From: Oscillospiraceae bacterium
Lineage (GTDB): Bacteria > Bacillota > Clostridia > Oscillospirales > Acutalibacteraceae
Assembly (NCBI GenBank): GCA_031267335.1
Contig: JAIRZH010000091.1
Span: forward strand, 1 to 16,546
Direction of reading: 5' to 3'
Length of the DNA stretch: 16,546 nucleotides
A program made the position numbers and the translations under genes. This document shows positions 1-9,500 of this stretch, in pieces. The notes beneath the pieces were generated by a model, which saw nothing but the letters and a program-made list of their open reading frames with translations, was not told where the DNA came from and did no database searches. Numbering within the stretch: the stretch's first letter is position 1; the number at the start of each line of letters is the position of its first letter.

Positions 1-43
1 GAAAATGAAAAAAATAATAAGGATTTATCAAAATAAATATAAA

Positions 44-202
44 GAGTTTGTCTTCGATAAACTAAAGATGTGAATTTTTGACAATTTCTGAACATTTTTA
101 GTGCATTTGACTTTACTTGGCTAGCGACAAACTAAGAAAAATAAGCGAAAAATGCCAAAAATTGTCAAAAAGTTGTGTTTGAGGTTTATTAAAGACAGGT
201 TA
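44..202. repeat. Palindromic repeat family B, copy 1
   Basis: This is an imperfect long palindrome of about 155 bp. Its outer ends are inverted copies (GTTTGTCTTCGATAAAC on the left; the reverse complement of the right end reads ACCTGTCTTTAATAAAC). Inside these is a second inverted pair, TTTTTGACAATTT (68-80 region) facing AAATTGTCAAAAA (160-172 region), and the arms stay partly complementary up to the centre near GGCTAGCGAC. The reverse complement aligns along its length with 11537-11691. No open reading frame is present. It resembles a non-autonomous mobile element or a palindromic intergenic repeat, but no transposase is nearby. Exact boundaries are uncertain by several bases. Confidence 0.7.
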
Positions 203-233
203 TAAAATTTTAAAACAGCGCTGGATTACTTTT

Positions 234-359
234 ATACTCATTCAAATTCAAATGCTGAAATCAAAATTAGAATTAAATTCATTCAAAGTTTAAGCAAAAT
301 CGTGCTAAACGATGATTTTCAGATTTCAATAAATCCAGAATTTCATTTTGAATGAGTAT
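234..359 (-). repeat. 126-bp terminal-inverted-repeat element (family A), copy 1
   Basis: The segment begins ATACTCATTCAAA and ends with the perfect reverse complement TTTGAATGAGTAT, a 13-bp terminal inverted repeat. Its reverse complement matches 14515-14640 over the full 126 bp with no gaps and about nine mismatches (roughly 93% identity by hand alignment). Both copies fit ends CTCATTC flanked by TA, as expected for TA-targeting (IS630/Tc1-mariner-type) MITEs, although the TA could equally belong to the repeat. It has no coding capacity. It lies just beyond the terminator of the zinc-ribbon gene. Confidence 0.85.
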
Positions 360-375
360 TTGTAGAGTACACAAT

Positions 376-405
376 AAAAAATCGTGAAATAAATTCACGA
401 TTTTT
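376..405 (-). terminator. Rho-independent terminator of the zinc-ribbon gene
   Basis: A perfect 8-bp stem (ATCGTGAA at 381-388 with TTCACGAT at 394-401) has a 5-nt loop and is flanked by A and T runs. Read on the minus strand, the hairpin is followed by a run of T. It lies about 40 bp after the zinc-ribbon stop codon. The A and T runs on both sides could make it work in both directions. Confidence 0.8.
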
Positions 406-445
406 GCATTGAAAAAAATATAACAACTCATTAATTTTAATTAAA

Positions 446-736
446 TCAACGAGAACTTTCTTCTTTATTTTGTAAACGCGCGAAACAATCACTGCAATAA
501 ACAGGACGATCTTCGCGTGGTTCAAAAGGCACTTTAGCTTCGCCACCGCAAGCTGCACATTTAGCAATATATTTTTTGCGTTCAGTTTTTCCATATCCTT
601 TACGCGCATCGCGACATGCTTTACATCTCTGTGGCTCGTTTTCAAATCCTCGGTCTGCGTAAAACTGTTGTTCGCCTGGGGTAAAAATAAACTCGCACCC
701 ACATTCCTTACAGATAAGGGTCTTTTCCTCGTACAT
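446..736 (-). CDS. Small double zinc-ribbon protein
   Basis: The 96-residue product has four cysteine pairs: C9/C12 (CKEC, with C14), C38/C41 (CKAC), C60/C63 (CAAC) and C81/C84 (CSDC). They can form two treble-clef or zinc-ribbon sites. The N-terminal half (ECGCEFIFTPGEQQFYADRG, then NEPQRCKACR) matches the 'probable zinc-ribbon' (zf-trcl) family common in Clostridia; the second half resembles the CxxC...CxxC zinc-binding tail often fused to it. The function is not known; a nucleic-acid or ribosome-associated role is only a guess from the basic, zinc-bound character. The ATG at 736 has an AGCGAGG ribosome site 11 nt upstream. The gene is visibly richer in GC than its neighbours. It sits alone, between its own promoter with a tRNA-like leader and a strong terminator. 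Confidence 0.85.
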   Translation of the reverse strand: MYEEKTLICKECGCEFIFTPGEQQFYADRGFENEPQRCKACRDARKGYGKTERKKYIAKCAACGGEAKVPFEPREDRPVYCSDCFARLQNKEESSR

Positions 737-763
737 TTTCTAAGAAACCTCGCTAAATTTTCT

Positions 764-832
764 TGCCCTAAGGACGGGTTCGCACCGACTCCTCTGTCAA
801 ACAACGCTCTACTAGTTTAAGCTACTCGGGCA
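764..832 (-). ncRNA. tRNA-like structured leader upstream of the zinc-ribbon gene
   Basis: Read on the minus strand, the ends pair as TGCCC with GGGCA, extended by GAG with CUU across a bulged A, like an acceptor stem. A D-arm-like hairpin follows (TA, then GCTT pairing with GAGC; compare TAGCTCA...GTAGAGC). Near the 3' end is a T-arm-like hairpin, GTCGG TGCGAAC CCGTC; its loop matches T-T-C-R-A-N-Y except at the second position. Only 15 nt separate the D-arm-like and T-arm-like parts, instead of the 21-22 needed for an anticodon arm and variable loop, and that part forms no 5-bp anticodon stem. No CCA is encoded. It is therefore either a decayed tRNA or a tRNA-mimicking cis-regulatory RNA; its promoter starts transcription about 8 nt upstream and the zinc-ribbon ATG is 28 nt downstream. 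Confidence 0.55.
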
Positions 833-847
833 CTATAACTATTTTAT

Positions 848-876
848 ATTCTATAATCAAATAAAAATAAAGTCAA
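848..876 (-). promoter_or_regulatory. Sigma-A-type promoter for the tRNA-like leader and zinc-ribbon gene
   Basis: On the minus strand, TTGACT (871-876) is followed after exactly 17 nt by TAGAAT (848-853). The predicted transcription start is near 840, immediately before the tRNA-like fold, so the RNA would begin with that structure and run into the zinc-ribbon gene. Confidence 0.65.
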
Positions 877-983
877 ACTTTTGTAATTTTATATTTTATG
901 TCACTATTTGTATTTATCAAAAACATTATATATTTGCAAATAATATTATTTTCGTAAAAATCGTATCTCAAAATTAATCCTTA

Positions 984-2870
984 TTATATTTTATTGTTAA
1001 TTGTACCAATTTGTTTTTTAGTCCATATCATTAAAATTGAAATATCAGCCGGAGTTACACCGGAAACGCCTGCAGCTTGACTTAAATTCATTGGCCTAAT
1101 TTTTGCTAATTTTTCCTGAGATTCTAAACTTAAGTTTGGAATTTTAAAATAATTTGTCTCATACGGCAATGGCAAAAATTCAAGTTCTTTTAGCTTTTTT
1201 ATATGATGATTTTGTTTTTTTATATAGCCTTCGTATTTTACTTCAATTTCAACTTTTTGGAAAATTTCATCCGGAATATCAGGGATTTTACTATCAATTT
1301 TTTTAATAATTTCATAATTTATTCCAGGGCGTTTAAGCAAATTTTCAATATTAATATTTTCTAAAATTAATGGAATTTTTTTATTTTGTAAAATTTCATT
1401 AATTTTTTTATTAGGTTTTATAAATGTTTTCTTTATTCGTTTTAATTCAATATTTTTTTGTTCCATACGCAAATTAAATTTTTCCCATGAATTATCAGAA
1501 ACAAGACCTGCTTTTCTGCCGATTGAGGTTAACCTTTCATCGGCATTATCCAATCTTAGTAATAACCGATATTCAGCACGAGAAGTTAACGCTCTATATG
1601 GATCATTAACTCCTTTTGAAACCAAATCATCAATAAGAGTGCCTATGTAAGAACTTGATCTACTTAAAACAATCTGTTCTTTATTACTATATTTTAGAGC
1701 AGCGTTAATTCCAGCAATTAGCCCTTGCGAAGCGGCCTCTTCGTAGCCGGAACTTCCGTTTATTTGTCCAGCACTAAAAAGGCCGGGCAAATTTTTAAAT
1801 TCCAGCGTTGATTTTAAACTAATCGGATCGACGATTTCATATTCTATAGCATATGCAGGACGCATTATTACGGCGTCTTCGAAACCTAATATGCTATGAT
1901 AAAATTCAATTTGAACTTCTTCAGGCAGACATGACGACATACCGTGAAGATAAATCTCTTCGGTATTTAGTCCACAAGGTTCAACAAAAATTTGATGATT
2001 TTCTTTATCAGAAAATCTAACGATTTTATCTTCGATGCTTGGACAATATCTCGGGCCGATACTTTTGATTCTTCCGCTATATATAGGAGATTTATTTATA
2101 TTTTTAAGGATTATTTCTTTAGTTTTTTTATTTGTCCGTGCAATGTGGCAAACTTCTTTATTTTTGCCAATTTTGTTTATATCTGTGTCATAAGAAAACG
2201 GTGTAACTTTTTCATCGCCAAATTGAACTTCAAGTTTTGAAAAATCAATGCTTGATTTAAGTATTCTGGCCGGAGTGCCGGTTTTAAATCTTTTTGTAGA
2301 AATTTTAAGTTCTTGAAAAGATTCGGTTAAAAAAAGCGAAGGAAAAATTCCATCCGGGCCACTTTCATAGTTAATTTCGCCTATATGAATTCTTCCTTTT
2401 AAATATGTTCCACATGCAAGCACAACGCATTTTGAATAATAATTAATACCAAAACGAGTAGTTATTCTCCATTTTTCGTCTTTTTTTAAACTTATAATTT
2501 CAGCTTGACGCAAATATAAATTTTCTTGAGTTTCTAGCCTAAATTTCATATAATTTTTATATTTCGCCCGATCAATTTGCGCCCTTAACGACCGTGAAGC
2601 CGCACCTTTGCTGGTATTGAGAATTTTGCTATTCAAAAAACATGCATCAGTAGCTTTAGCCATTTCGCCACCCAATGCATCAATTTCACGTACGAGAGTC
2701 CCTTTAGCAGTTCCGCCAATGGAAGGACTGCAAGGGCAATTTCCGACGGAATCTAAATTCATAACAAAAACTGCAGTTTTTTTGCCAAGTCTAGCAGCGG
2801 CAAGTGAAGCCTCGATGCCGGCATGTCCGGCACCAATTACTGCTACATCATAAGAAAAATAATTACTCAT
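984..2870 (-). CDS. mnmG: tRNA uridine-5-carboxymethylaminomethyl modification enzyme MnmG (GidA)
   Basis: The 628-residue protein has the normal length for MnmG. This FAD enzyme works with MnmE to install carboxymethylaminomethyl (or aminomethyl) on U34 of tRNAs reading split codon boxes. The N-terminal dinucleotide-binding motif GAGHAG is at residues 13-18, then SPSIGGTAKG with its preceding cysteines, VREIDALGG, GPRYCPSIEDK, GQINGSSGYEEAASQG, TSRAEYRLLLRLDNAD and the C-terminal helical domain with LSQAAGVSGVTPADI. The usual KGPAV after the LNTS segment reads KGAAS here, a mild divergence. The ATG at 2870 lies 5 bp after the rpoC stop codon and has no recognisable Shine-Dalgarno sequence, which suggests translation coupled to rpoC. 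This placement directly behind rpoC is unusual. MnmE is not encoded in the window. Confidence 0.97.
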   Translation of the reverse strand: MSNYFSYDVAVIGAGHAGIEASLAAARLGKKTAVFVMNLDSVGNCPCSPSIGGTAKGTLVREIDALGGEMAKATDACFLNSKILNTSKGAASRSLRAQIDRAKYKNYMKFRLETQENLYLRQAEIISLKKDEKWRITTRFGINYYSKCVVLACGTYLKGRIHIGEINYESGPDGIFPSLFLTESFQELKISTKRFKTGTPARILKSSIDFSKLEVQFGDEKVTPFSYDTDINKIGKNKEVCHIARTNKKTKEIILKNINKSPIYSGRIKSIGPRYCPSIEDKIVRFSDKENHQIFVEPCGLNTEEIYLHGMSSCLPEEVQIEFYHSILGFEDAVIMRPAYAIEYEIVDPISLKSTLEFKNLPGLFSAGQINGSSGYEEAASQGLIAGINAALKYSNKEQIVLSRSSSYIGTLIDDLVSKGVNDPYRALTSRAEYRLLLRLDNADERLTSIGRKAGLVSDNSWEKFNLRMEQKNIELKRIKKTFIKPNKKINEILQNKKIPLILENINIENLLKRPGINYEIIKKIDSKIPDIPDEIFQKVEIEVKYEGYIKKQNHHIKKLKELEFLPLPYETNYFKIPNLSLESQEKLAKIRPMNLSQAAGVSGVTPADISILMIWTKKQIGTINNKI

Positions 2871-2875
2871 TCAAA

Positions 2876-5800
2876 TTACAACATTTCTTTGCTTTGGATT
2901 TTAACTTTAGTATATCTATCCATTCCAGTACCAGCTGGTAATAATTTTCCAATTATTACATTTTCTTTTAACCCTGAAAGTGGATCAACCTTTCCTTTTA
3001 TTGCAGCTTCAGTTAAAACACGAGTAGTTTCTTGGAATGAAGCAGCAGACAAAAATGATTCAGTTGAAAGTGAAGCTTTTGTCAAACCTTGCACCACAGG
3101 TTTGCATGTTGCTAATTGCAATTCTTTAGCACCATTCTTGATTAATTTTTTTATTTTTTCGTTTGAAGCATCAAATTCAGATCTTTCGATTATCGAATTC
3201 GAAAGCAAAGAAGTATTCCCTGAATTTTCAACTCTTACTTTACGCATCATTTGACGAACTATAACTTCGATGTGTTTATCATTGATATCAACACCTTGGA
3301 AACGATATACACGCTGTACTTCTTGTATTAAATAAGAAACAAGTGCGTCTTCGCCACAAATAGCAAGAATATCTTGAGGATCAATTGAACCTTCTGTAAT
3401 CATAGCACCAGCTTTTATATTTTGACCATCTTTGACTAAAACTCTGGAACCAAATGGTATCATATAGCTTTTTTCTGTTTCGAGTTCTTTGTTTTGGACT
3501 GTAATATAATGAATATTTTTTTCTTCTTGTTCACGGACGATTCCGCTTATTTCACTCATTACTGCCAGTTTTTTTGGTTTTCTTGCTTCGAAAAGTTCTT
3601 CGATACGTGGTAAACCTTGCGTAATATCCCCAACACCGACAATACCACCGGTATGAAACGTTTTCATAGTAAGCTGAGTTCCTGGCTCACCGATTGCCTG
3701 TGCGGCGATCGTCCCAACCGCTTCGCCAACTGCCGCCGATAAACCAGTAGCCAAATTAGACCCATAACATTTTTCACAAACACCATGCTTACATTTGCAG
3801 TAAAGAACCGAACGAATCGTAACTTGTTCAACGCCGCTTGAGATAATTTTATTTATTTCGCGATCACCGATAAGCTTATTTTTGGAAATTAAAACTTTAC
3901 CATTTTCATCGACGAAATTTTCAACTAAATATCTGCCAAATAGCCGTTCGCTAAACGGTTCAATAGTTTCTTTTCCATCTTTTATTTCATAAACAGTTAA
4001 TCCTTGGGTTGTGCCGCAATCATCTTCTCGGATAATAACATCTTGTGATACATCAACTAATCTTCGGGTTAAATAACCAGAATCCGCTGTACGCAAAGAG
4101 GTATCCGAAGAACCTTTTCTAGCACCACGAGAAGAAATAAAATATTCAAGAACATTCAAACCTTCACGATAATTCGATCTAATCGGAATTTCAATTGTAG
4201 TTCCTGTTGTGCTGGCAATTAAACCACGCATTCCGGAAAGCTGTTTGACCTGGCTCATAGAACCACGAGCACCTGAATCTACCATCATAAATATTGGATT
4301 ATTTTTAGGGAAGTTATTACGCAAAATTGCTGTAACATCATCAGTGGCTTTTCCCCAAACTTTAAGAACCTGGCTTTTACGTTCTGAATCAGAAGTCAAG
4401 CCATCTTTGAAATATCCAGTTACGATGTCAATTTCTTCATCAGCTTTTTTGATAATTTGTGCTTTCTCTTTAGGAATTACTGCGTCTTTAACTGATACAG
4501 TCGCAGCACAACGAGTTGCATATTTAAAGCCTAAATCTTTTATTCGATCTAGAACTTCTGATGTTTTTTGAGATCCATGAATTTTAATACAACGATCAAA
4601 AATCAAATCAAGTTGTTTTTTGCCCACCTGGAAATTAACTTCTAATTCATTATAATTTTGCGGAATTTCGCGATCAACAATTTCTAAATCCTGAGGAATA
4701 CCTTGGTTAAAAATTATACGTCCTACGGTACTTTCTATAATAGTAGTTCTTTTTTTATCGCGTTTTCTGTATTTTATTTTTGCTTGTAAAGAAATCACTC
4801 CATGATTATAAGCTATTAATGCTTCATCTTCGCTAGCAAAACATTTTCCTTCGCCTTTTGAATTTTCCATCATAGTAGTTAAATAGTACACACCTAAAAC
4901 CATGTCTTTTGAAGGCACTGTAACTGGTTTTCCGTCCGACGGTTTAAGCAAATTTCCTGTAGAAAGCATTAAAAATTTTGCCTCAGCTTGAGCTTCTGGG
5001 GAAAGCGGCACGTGCACAGCCATCTGGTCGCCATCGAAATCTGCATTATAAGCATAGCAAACAAGAGGATGGAGTTTTAAAGCTTTTCCTTCGACTAAAA
5101 TCGGCTCAAAAGCTTGGATTCCAAGTCTGTGCAACGTAGGAGCACGATTCAGAAGTACCAAATGCCCTTTAATAACAACATCAAGTGCGTCCCAAACTTC
5201 TGTTTTAATTCTTTCAACAGCTTTGCGAGCGGCTTTTATGTTGGTATAGGTCCCAATCTCGACAAGCCTTCTCATAACAAAAGGTTTAAAAAGTTCCAAC
5301 GCCATTTCTTTTGGCAAGCCACACTGATAAATTTTTAATTCAGGTCCAACCACGATTACAGAACGCCCTGAATAATCAACACGTTTACCAAGCAAATTCT
5401 GTCTAAAACGGCCTTGCTTGCCTTTAAGCATTTCAGAAAGTGATTTCAAAGGCCTACTATTTGCCCCTACGACTGGTCTTCCACGTCGGCCGTTATCAAT
5501 TAATGCATCAACGGATTCCTGAAGCATTCTTTTTTCATTCCTTACGATAATATCCGGAGCGCCAAGACCAAAAAGACGTTTTAACCTATTATTTCTATTA
5601 ATTACACGTCTGTAAAGATCGTTTAAATCCGAAGTCGCAAATCTTCCACCATCTAATTGCACCATTGGTCTAAGGTCTGGCGGAATTACAGGAATAACGT
5701 CAAGAACCATCCATTCGGGACGATTGCCTGAATTTTTAAAAGACTCTACCATTTCTAAGCGTTTTAAAATTTTGATTCTTTTGGCACCAGCGGCTTCCGA

Positions 5801-6385
5801 CAAACTTTCTTTTAATTTAGTGTATAGCTTTTCAAGATCAATTTCGCAAAGTAGCTTTTTGATTGCCTCTGCGCCTATAGAAGCTTCGAAATCATCTTCA
5901 TATTTTTCGCGCATATCTCTATATTCTTTTTCAGATAAAATTTGATATTTAGTTAACTCGTGCGCAACACCTGGATCCATCACTATGTACGCAGCGAAAT
6001 ATAATATTTTTTCAACTGTTTTTGGAGTGATATCCAACATAGTAGCAATGCGGGAAGGAATTCCTTTAAAATACCAAACGTGTGAAACTGGTGCAGCAAG
6101 TTCGATATGTCCCATGCGTTCACGCCTAATTTTAGAACGTGTTATTTCAACTCCGCATCTTTCACAAATTTTTCCGCGGTATCTAATACGTTTATATTTG
6201 CCGCAATGACATTCCCAATCTTTTTGAGGCCCGAAAATTTTTTCACAAAACAAACCATTTGGCTCAGGTTTTAAACTCCTATAATTAATTGTCTCCGGTT
6301 TTTTTACTTCACCGCTAGACCAACTTCTTATTTTTTCTGGAGACGCCAAGGAAATTTTTATGGAATTAAAATCGTTAAAATTCAT
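2876..6385 (-). CDS. rpoC: DNA-directed RNA polymerase subunit beta-prime
   Basis: This is the 1169-residue beta-prime subunit, which carries the polymerase active-site aspartates. The N-terminal zinc site is C59, C61, C74, C77. The absolutely conserved catalytic NADFDGD is at 447-453 (metal ligands D449, D451, D453). The second zinc site is formed by a cysteine in DDCGTTQG and CKCKHGVCEKC (around 865). The bridge-helix and trigger-loop segment GEPGTQLTMKTFHTGG follows near 895-910. The size is close to compact Firmicutes subunits, without large lineage insertions. The ATG at 6385 is chosen because GGAGG (6394-6398) sits 8 nt upstream; the in-frame TTG at 6400 overlaps that ribosome site. Genes downstream are not rpsL and rpsG but mnmG, 5 bp away. 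Confidence 0.98.
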   Translation of the reverse strand: MNFNDFNSIKISLASPEKIRSWSSGEVKKPETINYRSLKPEPNGLFCEKIFGPQKDWECHCGKYKRIRYRGKICERCGVEITRSKIRRERMGHIELAAPVSHVWYFKGIPSRIATMLDITPKTVEKILYFAAYIVMDPGVAHELTKYQILSEKEYRDMREKYEDDFEASIGAEAIKKLLCEIDLEKLYTKLKESLSEAAGAKRIKILKRLEMVESFKNSGNRPEWMVLDVIPVIPPDLRPMVQLDGGRFATSDLNDLYRRVINRNNRLKRLFGLGAPDIIVRNEKRMLQESVDALIDNGRRGRPVVGANSRPLKSLSEMLKGKQGRFRQNLLGKRVDYSGRSVIVVGPELKIYQCGLPKEMALELFKPFVMRRLVEIGTYTNIKAARKAVERIKTEVWDALDVVIKGHLVLLNRAPTLHRLGIQAFEPILVEGKALKLHPLVCYAYNADFDGDQMAVHVPLSPEAQAEAKFLMLSTGNLLKPSDGKPVTVPSKDMVLGVYYLTTMMENSKGEGKCFASEDEALIAYNHGVISLQAKIKYRKRDKKRTTIIESTVGRIIFNQGIPQDLEIVDREIPQNYNELEVNFQVGKKQLDLIFDRCIKIHGSQKTSEVLDRIKDLGFKYATRCAATVSVKDAVIPKEKAQIIKKADEEIDIVTGYFKDGLTSDSERKSQVLKVWGKATDDVTAILRNNFPKNNPIFMMVDSGARGSMSQVKQLSGMRGLIASTTGTTIEIPIRSNYREGLNVLEYFISSRGARKGSSDTSLRTADSGYLTRRLVDVSQDVIIREDDCGTTQGLTVYEIKDGKETIEPFSERLFGRYLVENFVDENGKVLISKNKLIGDREINKIISSGVEQVTIRSVLYCKCKHGVCEKCYGSNLATGLSAAVGEAVGTIAAQAIGEPGTQLTMKTFHTGGIVGVGDITQGLPRIEELFEARKPKKLAVMSEISGIVREQEEKNIHYITVQNKELETEKSYMIPFGSRVLVKDGQNIKAGAMITEGSIDPQDILAICGEDALVSYLIQEVQRVYRFQGVDINDKHIEVIVRQMMRKVRVENSGNTSLLSNSIIERSEFDASNEKIKKLIKNGAKELQLATCKPVVQGLTKASLSTESFLSAASFQETTRVLTEAAIKGKVDPLSGLKENVIIGKLLPAGTGMDRYTKVKIQSKEML

Positions 6386-6393
6386 TTTCTGAT

Positions 6394-6398
6394 CCTCC
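6394..6398 (-). promoter_or_regulatory. Shine-Dalgarno site fixing the rpoC start
   Basis: GGAGG on the minus strand lies 8 nt before the ATG at 6383-6385. It rules out the longer reading from TTG at 6398-6400, which would overlap the site. Confidence 0.85.
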
Positions 6399-6425
6399 AA
6401 ATTTATTAAAATTCATTTTTAAAGT

Positions 6426-6577
6426 TTGTTCCTGCTGCTCAAAAAACCATATTTAGTATTTTTTAAATTTATATTACATTAAATTTTCTCGTAATACAGC
6501 AATACTATGAAAAAATTTTCCTTGGCTAACCCGAAAAATTACTCAAAATTTGATAATTTCAAATAACAGGAACAAGC
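6426..6577 (-). repeat. Inverted-repeat-bounded element in the rpoB-rpoC gap (family C, copy 1)
   Basis: The rpoB-rpoC interval is nearly filled by a segment bounded by TTGTTCCTG (6427-6435 region) and its reverse complement CAGGAACAA (6565-6573 region). The inner part, especially the portion holding AATACAGCAATACT and AAAAATTACTCAAAAT, aligns with 10709-10826 upstream of rpoB in the same orientation, at about 70% identity with gaps. It has no open reading frame. The transcript linking rpoB to rpoC would have to cross it. I see no convincing terminator and no convincing promoter within it. Confidence 0.55.
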
Positions 6578-6588
6578 CCCGACAAAAT

Positions 6589-9500
6589 CTAAACTAACAT
6601 ATCTACATCTTCAATAATTTCATCTTGTTCGCTATTTTCATTTTCAATTTTTAAATCTTCTTCTGAAACTAATTCTTGTAAAACTACTCGTTTCGTCACA
6701 TCCGTTTCTTCTTCCGCTGGTTCTGGCAAATCTATTTCTAGTTCTTTATTAAAACTACGTCTCAAATCAATCTCTTTATTATTCTTATCAAGTACAACTA
6801 AATCTAAACCTATAGATTGTATTTCTTTGACTAAAACCTTAAATGATTCAGGAATTCCAGGGCTTGGTATATTTTGACCTTTTACAATGGCTTCATAAGT
6901 TTTAACTCTTCCAACGACATCATCAGATTTGACCGTTAATACTTCTTGAAGAGTATAAGCCGCACCATAAGCTTCAAGTGCCCAAACTTCCATTTCCCCG
7001 AAACGCTGGCCGCCGAATTGTGCTTTTCCACCTAATGGTTGCTGAGTCACTAACGAGTAAGGTCCTGTAGATCTTGCGTGTACTTTGTCATCGACTAAAT
7101 GGTGAAGTTTAAGATAATACATATAACCAACAACTACAGGATTATCAAAAAGTTCACCAGTTCTTCCATCACGAAGCCAAACTTTTCCATTTTCTTCTAA
7201 TCCTGCTTCTCTTAAACATTTAAAAATATCTTCTTCTTTTACTCCGTTAAATACCGGAGTCATTATTTTCCAACCTAAAAGTTTGGCGGCATATCCTAAA
7301 TGTGCTTCCAAAACCTGGCCGATGTTCATTCTCGATGGTACCCCCAATGGGTTCAAAACAACATCAAGCGGAGTTCCATCTGCAAGAAACGGCATATCTT
7401 CAACTGGAAGTATACGCGAAACTACACCTTTATTGCCGTGACGACCAGCCATTTTATCGCCAACTGATATTTTTCTTTTTTGCGCGATATAAATCTTTAT
7501 TGAATTATTAACACCAGTAGGCAACTCATTTTTGCTATTATCTTTATTAAAAATTTTTACGTCTACTACGATTCCGCCTTCACCATGTGGGACTCTAAGA
7601 GATGTATCTCTAACCTCTCTGGCTTTTTCGCCAAAAATAGCTCTAAGCAATCTTTCTTCCGCTGTAAGCTCCGTTTCGCCTTTAGGAGTAACTTTTCCAA
7701 CTAAAATATCGCTAGATCTAACTTCGGCTCCAATTCTTATAATTCCGCTTTCGTCAAGATCTTTGAGCATTTCTTCGCCGACATTCGGAATATCACGGGT
7801 AATTTCTTCAGGCCCTAATTTTGTATCTCTAGATTCCAAAGAATATTCTTCCATGTGAATAGAAGTATAAACATCATCTTTTACAAGACGCTCGCTTAAC
7901 AATACAGCGTCTTCGTAGTTATATCCTTCCCATGGCATAAATCCTACAAGAACATTTTTACCGACACTTATTTCGCCATTATCGGTTGCCGAAGCATCGG
8001 CTAATATATCGTTTTTCTCAAATTTTTGGCCTTTAACAATTATCGGTTTTTGATTAATACAAGTGCTTTGGTTCGAACGTTTAAATTTAGTTAATTTAAT
8101 AATTTCTTCTTTGCCTGAATCATAAACCACAGAAATACTAGAAGAATCTAAACTTTTTACTTCACCTGATTCTTTGGCAACGATGCATACCTGAGAATCT
8201 AAACCTGCACGATATTCCATTCCGGTTCCAACAATCGGCGATTCGGATGTAAGCAGAGGAACCGCCTGTTTCTGCATATTTGCACCCATCAAAGCCCTGA
8301 TTGCGTCATCATTTTCTAAAAAAGGTATCATAGCCGTAGCAACCGAAACAACCATTTCTGGTGAAACATCCATGAGATCAGCACGATCACGTTCGACTTC
8401 CATGAATTCTTCACGGTATCTACAATTTATTTTTGGATTTAAAAATCTCCCTTCACTATCAAGCGGTTCGTTCGCTTGTGCAACTACATAATTGTCTTCT
8501 TCGTCAGCAGTTAAATAAACAATATTATCTGTTACTTTACCTGTTTTTTTGTTAACTACACGAAATGGAGCTTCAATAAAACCGTATTCATTAACTTTAG
8601 CAAAAATAGCTAGATAAGAAATTAACCCAATGTTTGCACCTTCAGGAGTTTCGATCGGGCACATACGCCCATAATGAGTATAGTGAACATCTCGGACCTC
8701 AAAACTTGCCCGTTCACGCATAAGCCCACCAGGACCTAAAGCGGAAATTCTTCGTCTATGCGTTAAACCTGCTAGTGGATTGATCTGATCCATAAATTGT
8801 GAAAGTGGCGAAGAGCCAAAAAACTCTTTTATAGATGCAACAATCGGCCGTATGTTAATTAGCGCATGTGGAGTAATTACGTCTAGATCTTGCGATTGTA
8901 AAGTCATTCTTTCTTTTATTACACGCTCTAGCCGTGAAAAACCAATCCTAAACTGATTTTGTAATAATTCCCCTACTGATCTAATTCTACGATTACCAAG
9001 GTGATCTATATCGTCTGTTTCCCCAATACCATTTGATAAGCAAATAATGTAATTAATGGAAGCAAAGATATCATCAACAATTATGTGATGAGGGACAAGT
9101 TCTAATTTATTTGCACAAATTTCTTTAATAATCTTCTCGTCTGAATCACATTTTTGTAAAATATCAGATAATATACTAAAACGAACTCGTTCTTGGATTC
9201 CGCATTTTTCAAAAACTTCAAAACTAACAAATTTTCGAAGATCGACCATACCATTCGAAATTATCTTAATTTCTTGATCATTAAACTCGATGTAAACTTC
9301 AGTTACACCTGAATTTTCTATTTCTAAAGCTTTTTCATCATCTATAATTTCCCCTGGAACAGCCAAAACTTCACCCGTTATATGGCTTGCCACAACGCGT
9401 GTAATTTTTTTATTTTTAATTCTTTCCCACAAACAAAGCTTTTTATTAAACTTATGCCTACCGACTTTAGCGGTGTCATAACGTTTTGGATCAAAAAAAA

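Noticed and set aside
343..804. A 153-codon minus-strand frame across the zinc-ribbon gene and its leader
   Set aside because: It overlaps the cysteine-rich frame out of phase, crosses the terminator and the tRNA-like element, and shows no domain; the zinc-ribbon frame is clearly the coding one.
764..832. A functional tRNA gene (the D-arm region recalls tRNA-Arg)
   Set aside because: The middle is 6-7 nt too short, no 5-bp anticodon stem or sensible anticodon loop can be formed, and the acceptor stem needs a bulge.
764..832. Manganese (yybP-ykoY) riboswitch, suggested by AGTAGC near the 5' end and GCAAGA near the 3' end
   Set aside because: The required P1 pairing outside those motifs is absent, and the gene downstream is not a known manganese-related family.
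4209..4571. Plus-strand frames inside rpoC, rpoB and mnmG
   Set aside because: They are antisense to highly conserved coding sequence, without ribosome sites or recognisable domains.
6386..6400. rpoC starting at TTG 6400
   Set aside because: That codon overlaps the GGAGG site which is properly spaced from ATG 6385.
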